DNA of 38,546 bases, taken from contig JAJDCQ010000034.1 of the NCBI GenBank assembly GCA_029260755.1, forward strand, positions 1 through 38,546. Reading direction: 5' to 3'. The notes under the pieces were generated by a model that had not been told where the DNA came from, ran no database searches, and worked only from the letters and a program-made list of their open reading frames with translations. A program made the position numbers and the translations under genes. This DNA comes from Planctomycetota bacterium (GTDB lineage Bacteria > Planctomycetota > J058 > JAJDCQ01). Of this stretch, positions 8,401 to 16,806 are shown in pieces (positions within the stretch are counted from its first letter, which is position 1; each line of letters begins with the position of its first letter).

Positions 8401-9860
8401 TCGAGCCGCCCGAGGAGATCGTCGAGCCGCGCCCGCGCCGCGACCTCGGCGGCGCCGTTGTCCTTCAGGACGCCATCGAAGCCGGCCGGCGTGCACACCA
8501 GGCCCCACGCCCGGAGCGCGACGGCCTCCTCGTCCTCGTGCAGACTGACCACGAGCGCGACCACGAGCGCGATCAGGCCGACGGCGACCAAGGCGAGCGC
8601 CCGCGGGTCGCGCCGCACGCGCCGGACGACCTTCGAGAGGAGCGTCTCGCGCCGCGCGATGATCGCCTCGCCGGCGATGAATCGGTCGAGGTCCTCGGCC
8701 ATCGCGCCCGCGCTCGGGTACCGCTTCTCCGGCTCCTTGGCGATCGCTTTCAGGACGATCGTCTCGATCGCCCGCGGCAGGTTCGGTCGATGGGCCCGCG
8801 GCGGGTCGGGGTCGTCGTTGATGACCTTGAGGAGCACCTCGTTGACGCTCCGACCGGTGAACGCGGACCGCCCGGTCAGCAGCTCGTAGAGGGTCGCCCC
8901 GAGCGCGTAGGTGTCGACGCCCGGCCCGAGCTCGCGCGTCCCGAGCGCCTGCTCGGGCGCCATGTAGGCCGGCGTCCCGACCGTCGTGCCGCTCGCGGTC
9001 AGCTTGCTGTCGTGGGTTCGGAGCTTGGCGAGGCCGAAGTCGGTCACCTTGATTCGGCCCGCGTCGGTCACCATCAGGTTGCTCGGCTTCACGTCGCGGT
9101 GGAGCACGCCCTCGCCGTGGGCGTGATCGATCGCGCGCGCCGCGTCGCGGATGAGCTCGGCGGCGCGATGCGGCGGCATCGGCCGCCCCTCGGCGATCGC
9201 GGCGAGGGTGCGGCCGCGGACGAGCTCCATCGCGTAGAAGTGGAACCCGTCCGCCTGCCCGCTCTGGTAGACCGCGACGATCCCGTCGTGCTGGAGGCGC
9301 CCGACCGCCGAGGCCTCGAGGAGGAATCGGGCGAGCGCCTCGTCGTCGACGGTCAGCTCCCGCGGGAGGATCTTCAGGGCGACGCGCCGTCCGAGCGGCT
9401 GCTGGATCGCCTCGTACACGACGCCCATCGCCCCGCGGCCGAGCTCGTGGACGATCTCGAAGTCGCCGATCCGGTTCGGGACCGGCGCGCTCGGGTCGCT
9501 CGCGGCCAGGTCCGAGCCGGGGACGCTCGCTCCCGTGCCGACGATCCGCGTCGTCGCCCCCGCATCCGCGCCCACCGAGTGCAACGGCGCGGCGCTCACG
9601 ACCTCGGTCGCGTCCGCCGGCGTCGGCATCGGGCCCCCGCGCAGCGCGCCCGGCGCGGTCGCGACGCCCGCGCCGCTCGCCCCGCCGGGCGGCGGCGTCG
9701 GCGAGGCGCCGCCGGCGCCGGGCACGGGCGCCGGCGTGGCGCCAGGAGGAAGCGCAGGCGGGCATCGCGGGCACACCGCGGCGGACTCCGGTCCGGCCCG
9801 GCCGAGGGGGCCGCCGCACCGGGGACAGCGCGTCGGGGCACGGGATCCGGTCCGCGACAT
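5481..9860 (-). CDS. Membrane-anchored Ser/Thr protein kinase with zinc ribbon and TPR-like C-terminus
   Basis: 1459 residues from the ATG at 9860, chosen because it begins just before a CPRC…CPRC zinc ribbon (C12, C15, C30, C33). Upstream in-frame codons look non-coding. A Pro/Ala linker leads to a complete kinase domain (about 134-395): glycine loop GRGAMG 141-146, K163, HRD 254-256 in LHRDVKPSN, DFG 274-276, APE 301-303. A single transmembrane helix (about 420-440) follows a basic juxtamembrane segment, so the kinase is cytosolic and the roughly 1000-residue C-terminus is extracytoplasmic. That region is helical and contains TPR-like units, e.g. SVASATRAIELDPEFAEAYE. All catalytic residues are present. 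It presumably phosphorylates proteins in response to an envelope signal; substrates are unknown. It is transcribed alone. Confidence 0.9.
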   Translation of the reverse strand: MSRTGSRAPTRCPRCGGPLGRAGPESAAVCPRCPPALPPGATPAPVPGAGGASPTPPPGGASGAGVATAPGALRGGPMPTPADATEVVSAAPLHSVGADAGATTRIVGTGASVPGSDLAASDPSAPVPNRIGDFEIVHELGRGAMGVVYEAIQQPLGRRVALKILPRELTVDDEALARFLLEASAVGRLQHDGIVAVYQSGQADGFHFYAMELVRGRTLAAIAEGRPMPPHRAAELIRDAARAIDHAHGEGVLHRDVKPSNLMVTDAGRIKVTDFGLAKLRTHDSKLTASGTTVGTPAYMAPEQALGTRELGPGVDTYALGATLYELLTGRSAFTGRSVNEVLLKVINDDPDPPRAHRPNLPRAIETIVLKAIAKEPEKRYPSAGAMAEDLDRFIAGEAIIARRETLLSKVVRRVRRDPRALALVAVGLIALVVALVVSLHEDEEAVALRAWGLVCTPAGFDGVLKDNGAAEVAARARLDDLLGRLDAIEEGQRDVRGHLLGLIADGHREPDAVDAWMAAWTAMHPGDAVRLHTVRGARRLRVWRAGGGERSLEGSRGDVVAAFTLLVELEPVELERSWLAEPDAIDELCRLVYELDLGGAEHREAAAPVLAVLRRIVDARVDLTEPVRTAVAAVLIGSRPVEALAQLRLAGGDRPETRLLLASFLIEHGGRESARWGLAILDGLEEHGDDTIDVARTLLLRATAAEVLGQTTTAIDRYRDAASAELRASDEVRIEALLGAARNALLAAAEMRFIFDWLEREREPALLEALGGATRIEVAADAFRSIAKDGTIDQLVRYVRTGEAGLDPTDAEERALHRRVVIAGDAIAAAMDPATSDEAFADEARALCEARASPRLAEALALDGRRLLHRAASAAWEKLLGDREPAAVLDTATEAVRRGRGLVERAVRELDEGSAARTIGAARRAEADLAVIDGRLDEALAALEAAAEAEPDRPDALGAAAVVLEALGRTADARTTLQRARAVRRRTRLRALFEGAAQLKMASRALPAIVGVRERRIEPRAVRWLARVLAENPWNADVLLFRGHYHADRSRQPRLDPDEESTWAIADYRRALAIDPDLAPAHLGAAAMLMRWKGDHDEAIRHLERVPTAADAAGAEVLYELGKTLRSAAADDDRPELLEEAVRAFRKAIEAGHPKARRQLSDTLGRQGHPGERKAEYQRWKRERRDAVAKEGRPAEAVERYFEADDHLREDRYRPSVASATRAIELDPEFAEAYELRSRARFKLSQLRDAILDGLRAGLRQPARFSRSFLQGEVGDLTGGLEALAEPQARQAIEREPGDPVTHFALALVLRIKPSHDPSAVRRRVKDALERAPSMPSLRVAYALTLLEEHRANLDPGRRRETTEGDGPERPLDVAEEHAAAVMKAHPDLALAPYVLALVHGARDEVGAARTAAEAAIDGGFSGLASLLDDPLLVALRRDEAFIDRIDRVLADPDALRY

Positions 9861-10578
9861 GTCGGCGATTATCGGTGAAGCGATGGGGGGACGCCACGGA
9901 GGCGAGCCCCTCGTCGGTCCATCCCTGGTCGATCCATCTCGCCGACGGGAACAACATGGGCATCCTCTTCCCGGGGCGATGTAGGAATGGGCCACAGCGA
10001 TGCCCGCTTTCCGGACACCGCGTTCGACGCCCGTCGCTCGAGCGCCAGGGGCCCGACGACCGAAGCGGCGAATGCGTCGCGCGTTGGCGCCTGAGCGATC
10101 GTCTCCGACCGATCCTGGCACGCCGTCTGCTTCTCTCGTCGAGCGTGAGCGACGTGATCGACGACACGGTGTCGCCGAGCGACGCTCCCGAGAAAGGGTC
10201 CTGGCGGGGCACTACCCCCACTGCCCCCGTCCCCCGCTCCGCCGGGACCCGAGCCGAACGTGGACCGGAAGGGCCGTCGTCGAGACGACTCCTCCGGTCC
10301 GCGGCCTTGTACGCGGCCTCGTTGGTCTGGCGGCCGCCTTCGGGAAGCGCCCGGATCATCGCCTCGGGAAATGCACCACGCGCGACGTTGCGGGGGCCCC
10401 CGTCCCATAGCTATGATCGGACTGGGTGGAGAGGGTCGGCGCGGGGTGACCACCCCGATCCGGCCCGCTCGGTCGACGCGGGAATCGCTCGCTCCCCCAA
10501 CGGCTTCCGACGCTCGCGAAGCGGGCGCCGCGCGGTCCATGTCTGGGGTGGTGGGCACCAGGACGGGACGCTCGCTCC
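9861..10578. other. 718-bp divergent intergenic region
   Basis: It lies between the divergent kinase and histidine-kinase starts. Both strands contain open frames, but their translations are Arg/Pro/Ser-rich, lack family signals and look like GC-driven artefacts. I see a GATAAT box at 9868-9873 (minus strand) 8 nt before the kinase ATG, a short inverted repeat CGACAC-G-GTGTCG (10162-10174), and a candidate plus-strand promoter at 10388-10417. No RNA gene was recognised. Confidence 0.5.
10388..10417 (+). promoter_or_regulatory. Candidate promoter of the histidine-kinase operon
   Basis: TTGCGG (10388-10393) and TATGAT (10412-10417) are spaced by 18 bp. This would leave a leader of about 155 nt before the ATG at 10579. 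The -10 context AGCTATGATC resembles the other -10 boxes in this window. Confidence 0.35.
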
Positions 10579-12927
10579 ATGCCGCTGCTGCTGGCGGAGC
10601 TCGAGTTCAAGACCGGGCCCCACGCGGGGCGCCGGGTCACCGTCAGAGAGCGCCTCGTCGTCGACAGCGACGGCGAGGTCTCGAGCGGGTTCGACGACGA
10701 CGCCGTCGGCCATCGGAAGATGCTCATCGAGCGCCGCGGAACCGGCTTCCGGGTCCGCGACGCGGCGACCCTCTCGGGCACCCGACGGATCCGCGTTCCG
10801 GGCGCCATGCGCGGCATGCTCCCGACGCCGCCGCCGCTCCTCCTCAACGGCGCCGAGCTCAAGCGGGAGGCCGCCCTCAAGAACGGCGACCAGCTCCAGG
10901 TCGGCGAGGTGCTCGGCGTCTTCCACATCCAGACGAGCAGCGGCAGCGGAAGCGGCTCGGGCCGGGTCCGGGTCGAGGCGGCCAAGACGACCGCGTTCCT
11001 CAGCAAGAACGTGAAGGTGCGCAAGGCGGGCGTCGTCGAGCGGCGGTTCCCCGTCGAGAAGGACGCGGACGCCGGTGGCCTCGACGCGGTCGCCCTCAAC
11101 AAGGAGCGCTACCTCCTCCACGAGCTCATGCGCCTCGCGAGCGACGAGGAGGATCCGCAGCGGATCCTCGAGCTCATGACCGACGCGGTCCGCTCGACCC
11201 TCATCGTCGACCGCACGGTCGTCGTCCTCCTCGCCCGTCTCGGCGATCGCCTCACCCCCGCGGTCGTCCGCCGGGGCGCCCTCGACCCGGCCGGCGCCCG
11301 GATCGGCGTCCCGCGGGCGGTCCTCGAGAAGTGCGTCCGCGAGGGCGTCTCGACCCTGGTCCAGACGCCGCCCGGCCCCGACGACGCCGACATCTCGGAC
11401 TCGGAGCTCGAGGTGCCCAAGGGAGCCAGCAGCAGCGACTCCCAGATCGGCATCGGCAGCGACTCGCAGATCGGCGCGAGCAGCGACACCAGCATCGGCA
11501 TCCCCGGTCGCTCCCTGGCGGTCGTCCCGCTCAGCTCCCGCGGCCGGACCCTCGGCGCGATCTACGTCGACCGCGACCCCGAGCGCCCGCCGCTCGACGA
11601 GAACGACCTCCGGCTCCTCGCGACGACCGGCAAGCAGGTCGGCATGGCGCTCGAGCGGACGCGCCTGCTCAAGGAGGCGCGCGGCCGGGCGGCCGACCTC
11701 GTCAACACCTCGCGCGAGCTCGAGCGCCGGAGCGCCGAGCTCGAGGCGGAGCGGGCCTGGCTCCGCGCGGTGATCGAGGGCATCGACACCGGCCTGATCC
11801 TGCTCGACCCGCGCGGCCGCCCGGCGCTCTCCAACGCGACGGCGGCCAAGCTGCTCGAGCGGCTCGGAATCTCCGACCCGACCGAGGCGCCGGCGCTGGG
11901 GCAGCTCGTCTTCGCCGACGTCGCCCGCACGATCCTGCGCGACGCCGACGCCCGCTGCAACGAGGAGGTCGCGATCGAGGGCGCCGAGGAGGATCAGATC
12001 CTCGAGGTGCGCGGCTCGCCCGTCCACGGCAGCACCGGCCCCGAGGGCGTCGCCCTGCTCGTCCGCGACATCACCGACGAGCGCTTCCGCGACGCGCGCC
12101 TCCGTCAGAGCGAGAAGCTCTCCGCGATCGGCGAGATGATGGCCGGCGTCGCCCACGAGCTGAACAACCCGCTCGCCGCGATCAACGGGTTCGCCGAGCT
12201 GCTCGGCCGGACGATCGACCAGCTCGGCTCGGTCCTCGACTCGGGCGCCGGCTCGCCGCTCGACGCCGAGGCCGCCGATCAGGTGCGCGAGGTGTTCGCC
12301 GCGGTCGTCAAGGACGCCAAGAGCATCAGCCAGGAGTCGATCCGCTGCCACAAGGTGGTCCGGAACCTCCTCGGCCTCGCCCGGCGGCGCGACCCCGAGC
12401 GGACCGAGGTGAACCCGAACGACGTCGTCACGGCGATCACGAGCATCCTGAGCCCCGAGGCGCGCCGCCGCGGGATCCGGCTCGACGTCGAGCTCGAGGA
12501 GAACATGGTGACCGTCCTCGCGGATGGCCACGAGCTCCAGCAGGTTCTCTACAACCTCGTCATGAACGCGATCCACGCGGCGGGCGCGGTCTCGACCGAG
12601 GACGGCCAGCAGGGTCGGGTCAAGGTCACCTCGACCTGCGACGGCGACACCACCGCGGTGCTCGTCGCCGACAACGGCCCCGGGATCGAGGAGAAGGTCC
12701 GGCGGCGCATCTTCCAGCCGTTCTTCACGACCAAGCCCGAGGGCCAGGGCACCGGCCTCGGCCTCCCGATCGCGCACCGGATCGTGAAGGCGCACGGCGG
12801 TCAGCTCCTCTGCGACAGCGAGGTCGGCGTCGGCACCCGCTTCACGGTGCAGCTCCCCGTCCTCCGATCGCTGCCGATCGGCAGCGGCGGCGGCGGCGGC
12901 GACCAGGCGGCGAGCCCCGCCGGATGA
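10579..12927 (+). CDS. Cytosolic hybrid-input sensor histidine kinase (FHA-like, GAF, PAS, HisKA, HATPase)
   Basis: 782 residues with no transmembrane segment. Residues 1-118 resemble a degenerate FHA domain (LLLNGAELKREAALKNGDQL is the clearest part; the usual GR and SxxH positions are altered). Residues about 178-360 look like GAF and are interrupted at 272-310 by a Ser-rich insert with four SDS/SDT-x-I/L repeats. A PAS-like segment (390-500) ends in LLVRDITDERFRDA. The catalytic core has H526 in AGVAHELNNPL, N-box N663, DNGPGI 698-703, FFTTKPEGQ and GTGLGL 724-729. There is no receiver domain, so it must signal to a separate regulator not encoded here. The FHA-like input suggests it could read Ser/Thr phosphorylation. 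Its TGA overlaps the next ATG (ATGA), making it the first gene of a coupled four-gene unit. Confidence 0.9.
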   Translation: MPLLLAELEFKTGPHAGRRVTVRERLVVDSDGEVSSGFDDDAVGHRKMLIERRGTGFRVRDAATLSGTRRIRVPGAMRGMLPTPPPLLLNGAELKREAALKNGDQLQVGEVLGVFHIQTSSGSGSGSGRVRVEAAKTTAFLSKNVKVRKAGVVERRFPVEKDADAGGLDAVALNKERYLLHELMRLASDEEDPQRILELMTDAVRSTLIVDRTVVVLLARLGDRLTPAVVRRGALDPAGARIGVPRAVLEKCVREGVSTLVQTPPGPDDADISDSELEVPKGASSSDSQIGIGSDSQIGASSDTSIGIPGRSLAVVPLSSRGRTLGAIYVDRDPERPPLDENDLRLLATTGKQVGMALERTRLLKEARGRAADLVNTSRELERRSAELEAERAWLRAVIEGIDTGLILLDPRGRPALSNATAAKLLERLGISDPTEAPALGQLVFADVARTILRDADARCNEEVAIEGAEEDQILEVRGSPVHGSTGPEGVALLVRDITDERFRDARLRQSEKLSAIGEMMAGVAHELNNPLAAINGFAELLGRTIDQLGSVLDSGAGSPLDAEAADQVREVFAAVVKDAKSISQESIRCHKVVRNLLGLARRRDPERTEVNPNDVVTAITSILSPEARRRGIRLDVELEENMVTVLADGHELQQVLYNLVMNAIHAAGAVSTEDGQQGRVKVTSTCDGDTTAVLVADNGPGIEEKVRRRIFQPFFTTKPEGQGTGLGLPIAHRIVKAHGGQLLCDSEVGVGTRFTVQLPVLRSLPIGSGGGGGDQAASPAG

Positions 12928-14099
12928 ACGGAGCGCGCCGCCCCGACGCCGCGCCCCGACCCGCATCGCCATCCCCGGCGCCGGAGCGCGACGCGGCCGC
13001 CCTCTCCGCGGAGGCCGAGGCGGTCCTCGCCCAGGCGACGCGCCTCGCCCGCGGCCTCGGCGCCCCGCGCGCGGGCGTCGAGCACCTCGTCCTCGCCCTC
13101 ACGGCGACCCCGGGCCCGCCCGCGTTCGTCCTCGCGCGCGGCGGCGTCGTGGCGAGCGCGGTCTACGCCGACCTCGCCGACCGCGCCCCCCGGCCGACCC
13201 GCCCGGCGACCGACGACCCGAGCGCGCCCGACGCGGCGGTCGCGCGGCTCATCGAGGCGGCCCGCGCCCTCGCGGCGGCCGCCGGCCGAGCGAGGGTCCA
13301 GCCGGTGCACCTCCTCCGCGCAGCCCTCGACCCCGACGGCGGTCCGGCGGCGGGCCTCCTCCACCGTCTGGGCGCGCCGGTCGACGACCTCGTCCGGGCG
13401 GCGGACGCGTTCGTCGGTGACCTCGCCCGGAGCGATGCGCCGGCCTCCTCGTTCGGCGCGATCGCCGCCATCGTCGAGGAGTGGCGCCTCGGCCGACTCG
13501 GGCGCCGCGTCGCGCGGACGTGCGGGGCGCGCGCCTGGTCGCCCGTCGCCCTCCTCGACGCCCTCTTCTCCCTCGGACCGATCGCGTTTTCGACGGTCGT
13601 GTTCGCGATCTGCTTCGTCGGCGTCCACGTGGCGATCTACCTCGACGCCGCGATCGCGCCGCTCCGGAGCAGCGGCGCCCTCCGGGCCGAGGACCTGCGC
13701 TTCACCGTCGCCGCCCTGACCGGAAACGGGATCCTCCTCGCCCTCCTGATCGGCTGGGCGCTTCCGCGGACGGCCCGCTGGGTGCTCATCACCCGGTGGC
13801 TCGCCCCGCGCGCCGACGCGCCGCCGCTCGCCGCGCCGCTCCAACTGCGCCTCGCCGGCGAGCTGATCCTGAGTCGAGATCCTGCTCGCGCCGTCGAGGT
13901 CGTCCGCGCCGTCGCCGCCGAGCTCGGCGTGCCCCTCGGCGACGCCGAGCGCGTCGACATCACGACCGCCTTCGGCGTCTCGGGCGAGCCCGACCTCGCC
14001 CGCCGGCGTGCCGCCTGGGGCCGCCTCCGGGCGGCCGTCCGTCGGATGCGCCTGACGATCGCGGGAGATCGCGCCGCGCCGCCGGCGGGGCGGCCGTGA
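12924..14099 (+). CDS. Clp N-domain membrane protein without AAA+ module
   Basis: 391 residues, starting at the ATG that overlaps the histidine-kinase stop. Residues about 28-85 and 105-165 are two Clp-R-type repeats (AEAVLAQATRLARGLGAP with GVEHLVLAL; VARLIEAARALAAA with VQPVHLLRAAL), the fold that binds substrates or adaptors in ClpA/ClpC. No Walker A/B or AAA+ region follows. Instead there are two hydrophobic helices (about 216-241 and 260-282) and a cytosolic tail of about 100 residues. Both ends would face the cytoplasm. A role as a membrane-tethered recognition module or sensor is plausible but inferred. It overlaps the next gene by GTGA. Confidence 0.75.
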   Translation: MNGARRPDAAPRPASPSPAPERDAAALSAEAEAVLAQATRLARGLGAPRAGVEHLVLALTATPGPPAFVLARGGVVASAVYADLADRAPRPTRPATDDPSAPDAAVARLIEAARALAAAAGRARVQPVHLLRAALDPDGGPAAGLLHRLGAPVDDLVRAADAFVGDLARSDAPASSFGAIAAIVEEWRLGRLGRRVARTCGARAWSPVALLDALFSLGPIAFSTVVFAICFVGVHVAIYLDAAIAPLRSSGALRAEDLRFTVAALTGNGILLALLIGWALPRTARWVLITRWLAPRADAPPLAAPLQLRLAGELILSRDPARAVEVVRAVAAELGVPLGDAERVDITTAFGVSGEPDLARRRAAWGRLRAAVRRMRLTIAGDRAAPPAGRP

Positions 14100-15778
14100 G
14101 CGTCGTCGCCGACCTGATCGTCCAGGGGCGGATCCTCACCGGGGAGCCGAGCAAGCCGATCGTCGAGGCGGTCGCCGTGCGCGGCGGCCGGATCGTCTTC
14201 TGGGGCGGCCTCGGCTGAGCGGAGAAGGTCCGCGGTCCGCGGACGATCAGCCTCGAGACGGGCCGCGGGATCGCCCTCCCTGCGTTCCGGGACGCCCACA
14301 CCCACGTCTGCGGCGCCGCCCTCGCCGCGGCTGGCATCCCGCTCGAGGAGGCGACGAGCGCGGCGGACGTCCTCGCCCGCGTCCGGGCTCGAGCCGCCGA
14401 CGCCGGACCGAACGACTGGATCACCGGGCGCGGCTACGACCCCGACCGGTTCGCCGACGCCGCCGCCACGCCGCTGCACCGGCGCGCCCTCGACGAGGCC
14501 GGCGGCGGGCGCCCGGTCCTTCTGATCCGCCACGACGGGCACTCGGGCGTCGCGAGCACCGCCGTCCTCGCGGCGGCCGGGGTCGCGGGCGCGGACGCGC
14601 CCGACCCCGAGCGCGGTCGGTTCATCCGCGACGCCGACGGCGTCCCGACCGGCATCCTCCTCGAGACGGCCCTCGACGTCGTCCGCCGCGTCTGCCCGCC
14701 GCCCGACGCCGATGGCCTCGCCGATGCGCTCGAGCCGATCCTGGCCCGGGCCGCCGCGCTCGGCCTGGCATCGATCGAGGACGATCCGAGCTACGACCCG
14801 GCCGTCGAGACGATCGCGCCCGAGGCGTACGCCCGCCTCGTCGATCGCGGCGCGTGCCCGGTCCGGGTCGTCCTCTGGCGGCGCCTCGGGCGCGACGAGG
14901 ACGAGCTTCGCGAGGAGGAGATCCGCCTCGGCCGCCGGCTCGAGGGATCGTCGCGCGGCGAGCGCGCCCCGCCGCGCGTCCGCTTCGGCGCGCTCAAGGG
15001 CTACCTCGACGGCGCGCTCGGCTCGCGGACGGCGTGGCTCCTCGATCCCTACGCCGACGCGCCCGGCGAGCGCGGGACGCCGATCCTCGAGGCCGCCGAC
15101 GCCGCCGCCCTCGCCGGGCCAGCGTTCGCGGCCGGTCACGCCGTCGCCCTGCACGCGATCGGCGACGCCGCGGTGCGGGCGGGGCTCGACGTCTTCGAGC
15201 GGACGGCGGGCGCCCGAGCCGCCGGGATCGCCGCGGCCGAGGCGGCCGGACGACCGCGCCCGCGCGCCCGCCTCGAGCACGTCCAGATGGTCGACGCCGC
15301 CGACATCCCGCGCTTCGGCGCCCTCGATGTGGTCGCGAGCGTCCAGCCGGTCCACCTCGAGAGCGACGTCCTGACCGCCCGCGAACGTCTCGGCGAGTCG
15401 CGCGCGAACGCGGCCTACCCCTACCGGCGCCTCCTCGATGCCGGGGCGCCGCTCGCCTTCGGGACCGACTTCCCGATCGAGGCGCTCGATCCGCGGATCG
15501 GGCTCGCCGCGACGGCCACCCGACGCAGCCGGCGCCACCCCGAGCTGGCCGCGCTCGGCGCCGACCAGGCGCTCGACCTCGGCGCCGCCCTCTCCGCCTA
15601 CGCCCGCGGCGCGGCCGAGGCGGCCGGCGAGCCCGGCAAGACCGGGCAGCTCCGGGCCGGCGCCCCGGCCGACATCGTCGTCCTCGGCGACGACCTCGAG
15701 GACATGGACCCCGACGACTGGCCCGAGGCGCCCATCACCGCGACCGTCGTCGACGGGCAGGTCGCGTACGGGCGATGA
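14096..15778 (+). CDS. YtcJ-like amidohydrolase with an in-frame TGA at codon 41
   Basis: The frame runs 561 codons from a GTG overlapping the previous stop, but codon 41 is TGA (14216-14218). The rest is an intact amidohydrolase-3 (YtcJ-type) metal hydrolase: HxH at 68/70 in DAHTHV, a GALKGYLDGALGSRTAWL core segment, ALHAIGDAAV, RLEHVQMV and FGTDFPIEALDPRIG, then a normal C-terminal sandwich ending in TVVDGQVAYGR. No ATG, GTG or TTG restarts the frame soon after the TGA, so a product lacking the first 41 codons would need another mechanism. A 6-bp hairpin with loop GGTCC starts 9 nt past the TGA. Explanations are a sequencing error, a very recent nonsense mutation, or recoding; the first two are more likely. 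The 4-bp overlaps at both ends show the gene belongs to the operon. Substrate unknown. Confidence 0.75.
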
Positions 15779-16806
15779 GCGCCGACCCGGTCCTCCGCCT
15801 CGAGCTCGACCGACCCGCCCACTTTCACGCGCCCCGGGAGAAGCTCACCGGCACGCTCCACATCGAGGAGACCGGCGAGACGTGGCGCGCCGCGGAGATC
15901 CGGATCTCGAGCGGCTGGCGGTCGACGGGGCTCGCCGAGCCCGGGCCCCACGAGGGCGAAGGCGACGCGGTCCAGGCCAGGAAGGTCGCGATCGGGACGC
16001 GCGGCCGGGAGCACGCCTTCTCCCTCGATGTCCGCGACGGTCCGCCGACCCATCGCAAGGGGCCGGTCACCGTGAGCTGGTTCGTCGAGGGATCGGTGGA
16101 GCTGCCCGATGGGCGCGTCCTGGCTGCCGAGCGCGAGTTCGTCCAGGTCGTCGGCGAGCGCAAGCGCGTCAAGCGCGGCAAGGACATGAAGGGCGGAAAC
16201 CCTGGCCTCGCGGAGACGACCCTCGCCGGCAACGTCGGATGCACCGTCGGCTGCCTCGCGTTCTTCGCCTTCTTCCCGGCCCTCGGGTTCGCGCTGCTGT
16301 CCGAGGGGGCCCACCGCGAGACCGCGATCTGGCTGCTCGCCGCCGTCGTCGTCGCGTTCGTGGTCGGTCAGGCCGTGATGCGGCTCAATACCCGCGTGGC
16401 ATCGTGGCGCCTCGGCTCGGCGAAGGTGAAGCTCCGCCCCGCGACCGCGGTGCCCGGCGCGCCGGTGCTCGCCGAGCTGACGCTCCGGCCGAGGACCACC
16501 CTCACGATCAACGCGATCACCGCCCGGCTCGTCCGCCAGGAGACGACCGACTCCGGCACGCGGAAGGCCATCATCAAGAAGACGGTGAGGCACGTCGCGG
16601 TCGAGACGGAGCTCCTGCCCGAGGGCCGGACGATCGCGGCGGGCGCCCCCCTCGAGATCGCCACCATCTTGACGCTCCCGCCCGACGCCACACCCAGCCT
16701 CGCCAAGCGAAGGAGCCGGCTCGAGTGGCTCGTCACCATCGACGTCGACATCGCCGGGTGGCCAGACCACCACGAGGTCAGCGTGCTCGGAGTCGTCGCG
16801 CCCTAG
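15775..16806 (+). CDS. Arrestin-like membrane protein
   Basis: 343 residues, starting at an ATG overlapping the amidohydrolase stop by 4 bp. Residues 1-130 form a beta-rich domain beginning LDRPAHFHAPREKLTGTLHI, similar to arrestin N-domains. Two transmembrane helices follow (about 153-176 and 183-203), preceded by a Lys/Arg-rich segment. Residues 214-343 form a second arrestin-type sandwich (KVKLRPATAVPGAPVLAELT, and a C-terminal LVTIDVDIAGWPDHHEVSVL). The two helices put both sandwiches on the same, probably cytoplasmic, face, as if an arrestin were split by a hairpin anchor. Bacterial Spo0M is the nearest family I can name. No enzymatic motif is visible. The TAG stop lies inside the CTAG end of the repeat that follows. 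Confidence 0.7.
   Translation: MSADPVLRLELDRPAHFHAPREKLTGTLHIEETGETWRAAEIRISSGWRSTGLAEPGPHEGEGDAVQARKVAIGTRGREHAFSLDVRDGPPTHRKGPVTVSWFVEGSVELPDGRVLAAEREFVQVVGERKRVKRGKDMKGGNPGLAETTLAGNVGCTVGCLAFFAFFPALGFALLSEGAHRETAIWLLAAVVVAFVVGQAVMRLNTRVASWRLGSAKVKLRPATAVPGAPVLAELTLRPRTTLTINAITARLVRQETTDSGTRKAIIKKTVRHVAVETELLPEGRTIAAGAPLEIATILTLPPDATPSLAKRRSRLEWLVTIDVDIAGWPDHHEVSVLGVVAP

Noticed and set aside
5910..9878. 1322-codon plus-strand frame opposite the first kinase
   Set aside because: Composition is that of a complementary frame (Arg/Glu/Asp/Pro repeats); the minus-strand kinase has all catalytic motifs.
10260..12923. Plus-strand frame running into the Clp-N gene
   Set aside because: Its first part is a shadow of the histidine kinase; the real Clp-N start is the ATG at 12924.
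14219..14260. Calling the amidohydrolase a selenoprotein
   Set aside because: The hairpin is close to the TGA, the site is not a redox position, and no selenocysteine genes are visible here. Kept only as a finding to test.
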